This document shows positions 1-5,228 of a stretch of DNA of 5,228 nucleotides, one piece after another. The notes beneath the pieces were generated by a model. It worked only from the letters and a program-made list of their open reading frames with translations, searched no databases and was not told the origin of the DNA. Source of the DNA: Bacillota bacterium (GTDB lineage: Bacteria; Bacillota; Clostridia; Christensenellales; Borkfalkiaceae); assembly GCA_003343995.1 (NCBI GenBank), contig QAKE01000071.1, positions 1-5,228 of the forward strand, read 5' to 3'. The translations under genes were made by a program, and so were the position numbers. Numbering within the stretch: position 1 is the stretch's first letter; each line of letters opens with the position of its first letter.

Positions 1-87
1 TATATCGGTAACGGTCAAGTTGATAAATTAAGCGTAAATTTGTGTAGTCGAAACATTAAAGCAACGTTGAAATATGATACAGAATAA
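1..87 (+). CDS. C-terminal end of an upstream phage gene, probably tail or baseplate (5' end outside window)
   Basis: Reading frame 1 is open from the first base and ends with TAA at 85-87, giving 28 residues that begin YIGNGQVDKLSVNL and end KATLKYDTE. The stretch alternates polar and hydrophobic residues like beta strands and has one cysteine. It shows no catalytic motif or membrane segment. The downstream gene starts inside it at base 74, so the two overlap by 14 bases in different frames, a common arrangement in co-translated phage structural genes. Position directly before a tail/baseplate-type protein and a fibre suggests a tail-tip component, but that is inference from context. The fragment is too short to name a family. 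Confidence 0.7.
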   Translation, partial: YIGNGQVDKLSVNLCSRNIKATLKYDTE

Positions 88-937
88 CAATATAAGCGTA
101 TTGCCGTGGTACACGTCAATAGAGCAGCAGAACCACCGTAAAAGTTACGCATACGGGCAAATATACCCATTGTTCGCACCGGCTGATAGATTATTGCCGT
201 TTCAGATAATAAGAAATACCCGTTCAAATTCTGTTACGTCTGTTATTCTATATGATAAAACCGGAAAACAAATTGCAAATATAACAACATACATGAGGGA
301 AACCGGATTGCAAGTTGTCCGGTTTCAGTCGTTGGGATATGATGTAATATTATACCCGGCAATATTACCCATGCCGTTAAATCAGTTTGACGGAATTTAT
401 TATTTGCGGTTATCTGATGGCGTTCAAACGTGGTATTCTGAAATGTTTACGGTTGTGCAGGACGTTTCCGGTTATTTGAAAATTGATTGGTGGGACATTG
501 AAAATTTAGTGTTTGACGCCGGACAAATAGTTTATAAAAATCCGACATTTAAAAACATGTTATATCTTTGTACCGAGTTAGGAAAACCCGAATATCAATT
601 TGAGGAAGAGGAGGAAGATAGGGACGGTTATTTTTTCCCGGAAAAACAAATTTCGGTAAAGACGTTCAAATGTACTATATTGGCACCGGAATACTTATGC
701 GATGTTATGCGTTTTATTCGTATGGCTGATTATATACACATAACGGATAAATACGGCAGGGAATACGATTGCGATACGTTTCTAATTACCCCAAAATGGC
801 AGACGCAGGGAGATTTGGCGAGCGTGGAAATAGAATTTCAGACAGCAACCGTCGTTAAAAAAATAGGTCGTGGATATTTAGGGGCAAATATTGGCGATTT
901 TAACAGCGATTACAATAATGATTTTAATAACGATTAA
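74..937 (+). CDS. Probable phage tail/baseplate protein (conserved in gut Bacteroidota phages)
   Basis: This 287-residue protein has no signal peptide or membrane segment and is rich in aromatic residues and predicted beta strands, as expected of a virion structural protein. Visible landmarks are an N-terminal LPWYTSIEQQNHRKSYAYG stretch, a segment around residues 70-100 (MRETGLQVVRF, then GYDVILYP), the phrase DGVQTWYSEMFTVVQD, a DWWD motif at 138-141, an acidic run E177-E181 followed by DRDGYFFPEKQ, and APEYLCDVMRFIRMADYIHITDKYGREYDCDTF towards the C-terminus. I recognise the type from gut Bacteroides phages and prophages, where it sits just upstream of the fibre gene, but I know of no proven function. 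The protein ends in an Asp/Asn-rich repetitive tail (275-287). The ATG at 74 is used because the family-like sequence begins almost at once; no Shine-Dalgarno precedes it. A distal-tail or fibre-adaptor role is inference from position. Confidence 0.8.
   Translation: MIQNNNISVLPWYTSIEQQNHRKSYAYGQIYPLFAPADRLLPFQIIRNTRSNSVTSVILYDKTGKQIANITTYMRETGLQVVRFQSLGYDVILYPAILPMPLNQFDGIYYLRLSDGVQTWYSEMFTVVQDVSGYLKIDWWDIENLVFDAGQIVYKNPTFKNMLYLCTELGKPEYQFEEEEEDRDGYFFPEKQISVKTFKCTILAPEYLCDVMRFIRMADYIHITDKYGREYDCDTFLITPKWQTQGDLASVEIEFQTATVVKKIGRGYLGANIGDFNSDYNNDFNND
896..934 (+). repeat. Imperfect 12-bp tandem repeat encoding a DFNN-type tail
   Basis: Three consecutive 12-base units and the first codon of a fourth encode DFNS, DYNN, DFNN and a final D at residues 275-287 of the tail/baseplate protein, immediately before its stop. 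The DNA units differ at a few positions, so this is older or less homogenised than the fibre repeats. The peptide is probably flexible and highly acidic. Confidence 0.75.
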
Positions 938-948
938 ATTAATTAGTT

Positions 949-3900
949 ATGGCGAATTATCAAGAATTAAAACAAGCGATTGCGGATGTTATAAAAACAA
1001 ATGGCAATCAAGAAATTACCGGGGCAATACTTCAAAATGTATTAAAAAGTATTGTATCTGTAATTGGAGAAAATGCGACATTTGCAGGAATAGCCATACC
1101 CGGCACAAATCCCGGAACACCCGATGCAAATGTATTCTATTTGACTACAACAGATGGTATTTATTTAAACTTTGGCAATATACAAGTAAATCCAAATGAA
1201 TTGGCTATAATATATACGGACAATAATATTTGGCGTGTTTATAGGCTAAATGTTCTTACTAATAAATCAATAAATGTTTATCCGGATTGGTTTGACTTTC
1301 AAAATTCAGTCGTAAATGCAAAAAATACTCTTTTCTTTGAAAAAGTTGGAGGGTTAAATATTGCCGGATTTGATAAAAGTTTAAGATTAGGATTTTTTTC
1401 TTTTGTAAAAGGACATTCAGCTTATGGGAATAGAATTGGTTTTGCATGGGAGAAAGACCAAGTTTGGAAAAGAGGTGATTTGTTGACTAATGTAAATTTC
1501 AATGCCCCATTTTCATATAAAATAGACGGCAAACAATACTATATAACAATAGATGTTTCGCAGGTTCCGGATAGTGAGACAATTTATATATCTGATGCCG
1601 GCACCGGAGAGATAAAATTGAAAATTAATGATAGATACACAAACTTTTCTGAATATTCAGACGTTTCCGGACTAAAAACCGATGTTGATGCACTTAAAAC
1701 AGACGTTTCCGGACTAAAAACCGATGTTGATGCACTTAAAACAGACGTTTCCGGACTAAAAACCGATGTTGATGCACTTAAAACAGACGTTTCCGGACTG
1801 AAAACCGATGTATACGGTAATGGTGGATTGAACTTCTTAAAAAATCCGGATGACAATTATAGTGAAGCGGAAAGGAAAATTATTTCTGCAATTAAAAATA
1901 TAGGTTTTTATGACGTACCGGAGGCAATAAAAAACGATGATATTTTTGTTAGAACTTTTTCCGCACAAACAGAAGCAACGGGTAGTGGTTTTTTTGGGCA
2001 ATTAGTATATTTCGCAAACAAAAGGATATACAATGAAACAAAAAATTGGGACATAGCGTCAATATTAATTGCGCCTAGGGTCCCATGCGACTATCAAGAA
2101 CATGAATTTGATGTTACGGTTTCGTCCGGAGAAATGGCAGGGTTAAGAATTAGGGTATTAATAGATTATTCGGTTTTTGCAGGAACAGAATTTTCTTACG
2201 GCACAAGGATAGATAATAAAATTGTATTCAATCTATTGCGAACATGGAATGAACCGTTGAACGATAGATTGCATAAAATAGAAACGGATATGAACGATAG
2301 ATTGCATAAAATAGAAACGGATATATCAGAATTGCAAAAGGAAAATACATATATAATGCCGATGCAACAAAAAAATGTTGTTTTTGCGGGGTCGTCAAAT
2401 GTGTGGGGCGATGGATTTTTGTTTTATTCGTATCTAAAAAAGCCAATTGATTGGTTGTATAAAAGTTCCGGAAAATATACAGCATATAATGACGTTGAAA
2501 CGACAAATGGCGAAGTACAGACAAACGACGTTAAATTTATGGATGGAAAAGCCATAAAAATATCCGGAGTAGGTGCGGAAATTAAGTTTAAGCACAAAGG
2601 AAGTGAATTAAATATTTGCCAAGTGATAGAAAGAACGTCTGATTATGCTTTAATAGGTTTATATGATGGAGATACAAAAGTTGCTGAATTTACAAACCAC
2701 AACACAACAATAGGAAGCGATACAGAACAATTTTCCGGAGATGGGGAGAAAATAAAATTCAACCTAAAACGTTGCTTTACATATTCCCATGTTCTAAAGG
2801 TAAATGGAGTTCCCAAGAATATTATATTAAATACGCAAGGGTACGGCGTAACGTTCCCGGTTGGTGCTGATTGTCTTGTTATACGTTCGTTAGATGATAA
2901 TGGAAACGTTATACATACATTGTATTTTAAGGAAGCACCAACAGCGGGGGCGGTAATTGATGTATCTTACAATTACGGGGAAACAATTTGTTTTGTTAAA
3001 TCAACCGTTGGAGAAACAGAGAGTGGAGAAAATGAAAGTCCATACGGGGATGGAACAATTTCATACGACCCAACAAACCCGGCAAATATTAGTTCCGGTT
3101 TGGATTTTCGTTTGATTAATGAAAAATCATTTTATAAATTTTGGTTTGATTCAGATGTAGAAAGAGAAATAACCCTAAAAATAGAGGGTGGAAATAACCC
3201 GTATTTTGTATTTAATTTTGCGAGTTCCGTTTTCCATAATGTTATGAACGCAGGAATAGGAGGTTGGACAGCGGCAAATTTCAATAGTGGTTCATATATC
3301 AATAGGGTGTATTGGAATATTGCTGATTATTTCAGTCCCGATGTTGTAACAATAGGACTTACGGGAAATGATGATTGGGCAAATTATCCACGAAAGATAA
3401 AGCGTGTTTACAATGGAATAACATTAGATGAATTGAAACAATTCCCGATGTTAGAAGTAGGCGGAATTGAATATGTTGCAGGAAGTGATACATATAACGT
3501 AACAAAAAATATTGGAATAATAAAAGAGATAACAACACGCAGTCTTAAAGCCGATGAAATAATTGGTTCGGACGTTGCCGAAGGGGATTTTGTCAGAATT
3601 GGAACTTATACCGGAGATTTGCGCCAAGTACAGACCCGTAGAATTGAAACCGTTGATAATGTTCAAGGTCAAATAACATGGGCAGAACCATTGCATTTGA
3701 ATGAGTTTATTTGTATAGAAACCATTGATGATTTGGTAGGGCAGGAAATTTCAATTCGTTCAATAGAACAATATATGCAACAAATGGAGTTACTAATAAG
3801 TAACATAAAAAAGATGGTTCCGAAATGCAAAATATGTCTATTCAATATTTATTATGTTGATATGTGGACCAGAGATACCGCAGAATATACATATATACAA

Positions 3901-4377
3901 CAATGGATTGCAGAAAAATTCGATGGAACCGTATATTTCGTTGATGCGTGGAAATATGCAAGGGATTATTGCGAAAATTCGCTTCATTCAAGGGATTTTG
4001 ACTTTGTAGCTGATGGAAACGATACAATAACGTTCGCTATTGACGGCGTAGGACATTGGGAAGGTATAGAAGTTTGGGTAAACAATAAAAATGTATATGG
4101 AAAAGATTGTTATCCAATAACCGGATGGTACACTACAATTGAGGATAAAACGGGAAGTGAATTAAATTGGGTTGGAACCAATAACTATTACCCACGAATT
4201 TATAAAAAAAGAAATTTTGCGATAAAATGGAAACAGAATATACCATTAACCGGAACAGCTATAAAAGTAAAATTAGCAACCCGACAATGGTCAGCAGATT
4301 ATGCGCACCCGAGAGATGGAGATTATATTGACAATTCATTGGGGCGTGCTTTAGTTTATGCAATTTCAAAAATTTAA
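949..4377 (+). CDS. Large tail fibre / receptor-binding protein with C-terminal SGNH-type hydrolase
   Basis: This 1142-residue protein is modular. Residues 1-103 (starting MANYQELKQAIADVIKTNG, including NPGTPDANVFYLTT) resemble the N-terminal attachment module I know from gut Bacteroides phage fibres. A beta-rich module (about 104-237) is followed by a coiled coil of 14-residue repeats (238-289), a second beta-rich module (about 292-437) and a short coiled coil (438-465). Residues 475-1142 read as an SGNH/GDSL hydrolase: block I is FAGSSNVWGDG with candidate nucleophile S483; block II is NAGIGGWT (767-774); block III is IGLTGNDDW with N807; block V is D1117-Y-A-H1120. SGNH enzymes are mostly esterases or sugar O-deacetylases, so removal of acyl groups from capsule or another surface glycan is the likely job; the substrate cannot be read. 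The catalytic blocks are separated by large insertions. The ATG at 949 follows the previous stop by 11 bases, without a Shine-Dalgarno. Confidence 0.85.
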   Translation: MANYQELKQAIADVIKTNGNQEITGAILQNVLKSIVSVIGENATFAGIAIPGTNPGTPDANVFYLTTTDGIYLNFGNIQVNPNELAIIYTDNNIWRVYRLNVLTNKSINVYPDWFDFQNSVVNAKNTLFFEKVGGLNIAGFDKSLRLGFFSFVKGHSAYGNRIGFAWEKDQVWKRGDLLTNVNFNAPFSYKIDGKQYYITIDVSQVPDSETIYISDAGTGEIKLKINDRYTNFSEYSDVSGLKTDVDALKTDVSGLKTDVDALKTDVSGLKTDVDALKTDVSGLKTDVYGNGGLNFLKNPDDNYSEAERKIISAIKNIGFYDVPEAIKNDDIFVRTFSAQTEATGSGFFGQLVYFANKRIYNETKNWDIASILIAPRVPCDYQEHEFDVTVSSGEMAGLRIRVLIDYSVFAGTEFSYGTRIDNKIVFNLLRTWNEPLNDRLHKIETDMNDRLHKIETDISELQKENTYIMPMQQKNVVFAGSSNVWGDGFLFYSYLKKPIDWLYKSSGKYTAYNDVETTNGEVQTNDVKFMDGKAIKISGVGAEIKFKHKGSELNICQVIERTSDYALIGLYDGDTKVAEFTNHNTTIGSDTEQFSGDGEKIKFNLKRCFTYSHVLKVNGVPKNIILNTQGYGVTFPVGADCLVIRSLDDNGNVIHTLYFKEAPTAGAVIDVSYNYGETICFVKSTVGETESGENESPYGDGTISYDPTNPANISSGLDFRLINEKSFYKFWFDSDVEREITLKIEGGNNPYFVFNFASSVFHNVMNAGIGGWTAANFNSGSYINRVYWNIADYFSPDVVTIGLTGNDDWANYPRKIKRVYNGITLDELKQFPMLEVGGIEYVAGSDTYNVTKNIGIIKEITTRSLKADEIIGSDVAEGDFVRIGTYTGDLRQVQTRRIETVDNVQGQITWAEPLHLNEFICIETIDDLVGQEISIRSIEQYMQQMELLISNIKKMVPKCKICLFNIYYVDMWTRDTAEYTYIQQWIAEKFDGTVYFVDAWKYARDYCENSLHSRDFDFVADGNDTITFAIDGVGHWEGIEVWVNNKNVYGKDCYPITGWYTTIEDKTGSELNWVGTNNYYPRIYKKRNFAIKWKQNIPLTGTAIKVKLATRQWSADYAHPRDGDYIDNSLGRALVYAISKI
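1660..1812 (+). repeat. 42-bp tandem repeat (3 perfect copies plus a partial fourth) encoding a coiled coil
   Basis: Copies at 1660-1701, 1702-1743 and 1744-1785 are identical base for base and each encodes DVSGLKTDVDALKT, that is two heptads with Val and Leu in the core positions. A partial fourth copy at 1786-1812 has one synonymous change (CTA to CTG) and then diverges at VY. The peptide (residues 238-289 of the fibre) fits a parallel trimeric coiled-coil stalk, the usual form in phage fibres; trimerisation is inferred from the family, not seen. Confidence 0.95.
2260..2325 (+). repeat. 33-bp direct duplication encoding an 11-residue coiled-coil unit
   Basis: Bases 2260-2292 and 2293-2325 match at 32 of 33 positions, differing only in the last base (ATG versus ATA). 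They encode NDRLHKIETDM and NDRLHKIETDI (residues 438-459 of the fibre). Together with the following SELQKEN they form a short amphipathic helix that links the second beta-rich module to the SGNH domain. An 11-residue period is a hendecad, compatible with a coiled coil of slightly different twist from the heptad stalk upstream. Confidence 0.93.
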
Positions 4378-4380
4378 GTT

Positions 4381-4467
4381 ATGCAAGAAAGAAACATTAT
4401 CAACGGAACAACCACGGCGGTTGACAACCGCACGGAATTTATGTTGTGCGAGATTATAAAGCAATAA
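4381..4467 (+). CDS. Small ORF of 28 codons between fibre and lysis genes, unknown function
   Basis: An ATG three bases after the fibre stop opens a 28-residue frame (MQERNIINGTTTAVDNRTEF, then MLCEIIKQ) ending with TAA at 4465-4467. It has no membrane segment, so it does not look like a second holin or spanin. In its favour: it fills a gap that would otherwise be empty in a tightly packed cluster, its ATG is preceded by AAGTT much as the fibre ATG is preceded by TAGTT, and a hairpin follows its stop. Against: it is very short and has no recognisable domain. Alternatively the stretch could be untranslated leader of the lysis genes. I treat it as a plausible but unproven gene. Confidence 0.5.
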   Translation: MQERNIINGTTTAVDNRTEFMLCEIIKQ

Positions 4468-4475
4468 CCAAAACT

Positions 4476-4510
4476 GGGGCGGTTTACCGCCGCCCCTTAA
4501 CTCTTTATTT
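4476..4510 (+). terminator. GC-rich hairpin, possible intrinsic terminator between fibre and lysis cassette
   Basis: GGGGCGG at 4476-4482 pairs perfectly with CCGCCCC at 4490-4496 around a 7-base loop (TTTACCG). An alternative fold within the same stretch pairs GGCGGT with ACCGCC. The following bases TTAACTCTTTATTT are T-rich but lack a clean T run, so termination may be partial, letting some transcription read into the holin gene 14 bases after the stem. The hairpin is clear; its role as a terminator is inferred. Confidence 0.55.
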
Positions 4511-5038
4511 ATGGACGATATGGATAAAATTTTTAGTTGGGAACAATGGCGTATGATATTCGCCACGACCGCAAGCCCGTTATTTGCATATCTGACCCCG
4601 ACGGAGGGGTTTATGTATGCGTTAGTTATTATGTTTGCGTTCAACATTTGGGCGGGAATGAGGGCGGACGGCGTGGCGATAAGGAATTGCAAACGCTTTT
4701 CGTTCCATAAGTTTAAGAACGCATTGGCGGAATTGTTTTTGTACGTCGTTATTATACACGTCATTTATTCCGTTATGTTGCAATGTGGCGACGACGGGGC
4801 GGCAATGATTGTTATTAAGTCGCTTACATACGTGTTCATGTATGTATACTTGCAAAATGCGTTTCGCAACTTAATTAAGGCATACCCGAAGAAAATAGCC
4901 TTACGGATAATATACCATGTTATCCGGTTGGAATTTACACGGGCGTTGCCGTCTTATTGGCAACCAATAATCGAGCGTTTCCAAAAGGAAACCGATGACG
5001 ATATTATTAACGATAAAGAAAAGGAGGTAAGAAAATGA
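4511..5038 (+). CDS. Putative phage holin (multi-spanning small membrane protein)
   Basis: This 175-residue protein has three clear hydrophobic segments, at about 33-50 (GFMYALVIMFAFNIWAGM), 72-90 (LAELFLYVVIIHVIYSVML) and 97-116 (AAMIVIKSLTYVFMYVYLQN), plus a weaker one at about 16-30. A basic loop (58-69, IRNCKRFSFHKF) separates the second and third segments, and the charged C-terminal tail (119-175) is probably cytoplasmic. Size, topology and position directly before an amidase endolysin match phage holins, which form lesions in the inner membrane and time lysis. I see no family-specific motif that would prove it, so the call rests on topology and context. The ATG at 4511 is chosen; M4 (4520) is a possible dual start, a device some holins use. 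Its stop TGA overlaps the amidase ATG, implying translational coupling. GC content is visibly higher than in the fibre gene. Confidence 0.75.
   Translation: MDDMDKIFSWEQWRMIFATTASPLFAYLTPTEGFMYALVIMFAFNIWAGMRADGVAIRNCKRFSFHKFKNALAELFLYVVIIHVIYSVMLQCGDDGAAMIVIKSLTYVFMYVYLQNAFRNLIKAYPKKIALRIIYHVIRLEFTRALPSYWQPIIERFQKETDDDIINDKEKEVRK
5021..5028 (+). promoter_or_regulatory. Strong Shine-Dalgarno sequence for the endolysin gene
   Basis: AAGGAGGT lies inside the last codons of the holin gene, with 7 bases between GGAGG and the ATG at 5035, which is near-ideal spacing. No other start in the window has such a sequence; the fibre and holin starts are preceded by AT-rich stretches as is usual in Bacteroidota. 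The bases also encode the Lys-Glu-Val of the holin C-terminus, so coincidence is possible. Confidence 0.65.
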
Positions 5039-5228
5039 AACCTATTGTTATTTTAGACAACGGACACGGCGAAGAAACCGCCGGGAAACGTTCCCCGGTT
5101 TGGGGCGACGGTTCCCAATTGTTTGAATGGGAGTTTAACCGTGACATTGTACGCCGTATTGCGGCGATGTTAAAAGCCGATGGCGTAAAGTTTGAAATTT
5201 TGGTACCGGAGGAAACCGACGTATCATT
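5035..5228 (+). CDS. N-acetylmuramoyl-L-alanine amidase endolysin (Amidase_3 type), N-terminal part
   Basis: The first 64 residues are present and the gene runs off the window end. The start MKPIVILDNGHGEETAGKR carries the ILDxGHG signature of zinc-dependent Amidase_3 enzymes, with H11 as the first predicted zinc ligand. The later LFEWEFNRDIVRRI helix carries E31 in the E-x-x-x-N arrangement of the second ligand. The third ligand (His) and the catalytic Glu would lie beyond the window. These enzymes cut the amide bond between N-acetylmuramic acid and the L-alanine of the stem peptide. There is no signal peptide, so access to peptidoglycan would depend on the upstream putative holin, consistent with an endolysin. 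The ATG overlaps the holin stop (ATGA) and follows a strong Shine-Dalgarno. Cellular Amidase_3 proteins exist, but the phage context and the absence of an export signal favour an endolysin. Confidence 0.9.
   Translation, partial: MKPIVILDNGHGEETAGKRSPVWGDGSQLFEWEFNRDIVRRIAAMLKADGVKFEILVPEETDVS

Noticed and set aside
563..570. TATCTTTG, a match to the Bacteroides -7 promoter consensus TAnnTTTG
   Set aside because: It sits inside the tail/baseplate gene with no TTTG element at the expected upstream distance, and such matches are common by chance in AT-rich DNA.
891..1199. 102-codon + strand ORF overlapping the end of the tail protein and the start of the fibre
   Set aside because: It lies in another frame of two well-supported genes, is dominated by Ile, Lys, Cys and Asn from AT-rich sequence, and shows no domain.
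1584..1856. 90-codon antisense ORF with a regular repeat
   Set aside because: Its repeats are only the reverse-strand reading of the 42-bp coiled-coil repeat; the sense strand has clear heptads.
4042..4056. D1032-G-V-G-H1036 as the catalytic Asp-His block
   Set aside because: The spacing is DxxxH rather than DxxH. D1117-Y-A-H1120-P further on has the canonical spacing and following Pro and lies near the domain end as expected.
4200..4377. Possible diversity-generating retroelement target at the fibre C-terminus
   Set aside because: There is no run of adenine-bearing variable codons, no C-type-lectin ending and no repeat copy or reverse transcriptase in the window; the C-terminus instead fits SGNH block V.
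4366..4764. 132-codon antisense ORF across the hairpin and the holin start
   Set aside because: It is antisense to the membrane-protein reading frame and lacks a recognisable domain; all supported genes run on the + strand.

Overview
The window looks like the tail-tip and lysis region of a double-stranded DNA tailed phage or prophage infecting the Bacteroidota (Bacteroides, Parabacteroides, Prevotella or relatives). The evidence is the gene order (tail or baseplate protein, long host-recognition fibre, small-membrane-protein holin, amidase endolysin), the resemblance of the second gene and of the fibre N-terminus to protein types I recall from gut Bacteroides phages, the low GC content, and the lack of Shine-Dalgarno sequences before most genes. 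All genes are on the + strand and tightly packed. I see no tRNA, rRNA, CRISPR array, insertion sequence or integrase, so the window alone cannot separate a free phage from a prophage.

Layout: bases 1-87 are the last 28 codons of an upstream gene, overlapped by 14 bases by a 287-residue probable tail/baseplate protein (74-937). After an 11-base gap comes a 1142-residue fibre protein (949-4377). Its parts are an N-terminal attachment module, a beta-rich module, a coiled coil built from a perfect 42-bp tandem repeat, a second beta-rich module, a second short coiled coil built from a 33-bp duplication, and a very long C-terminal SGNH/GDSL-type hydrolase whose catalytic blocks are pushed apart by large insertions. 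Next are a possible 28-codon gene (4381-4467) and a GC-rich hairpin (4476-4496). The lysis cassette follows: a 175-residue putative holin (4511-5038) overlapping by 4 bases the start of an N-acetylmuramoyl-L-alanine amidase (5035 to the window end, truncated).

How they fit together (inference): the first two genes build the tail tip, and the fibre reaches out and probably binds and de-esterifies a surface glycan such as capsule. At the end of infection the holin permeabilises the inner membrane so that the amidase can reach peptidoglycan. The most interesting items are the interrupted SGNH domain, the identical coiled-coil repeats, the strong Shine-Dalgarno before the endolysin when the other starts lack one, the complete absence of GATC, and the AT-rich composition of the fibre gene compared with the lysis genes. 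I found no wholly new system.
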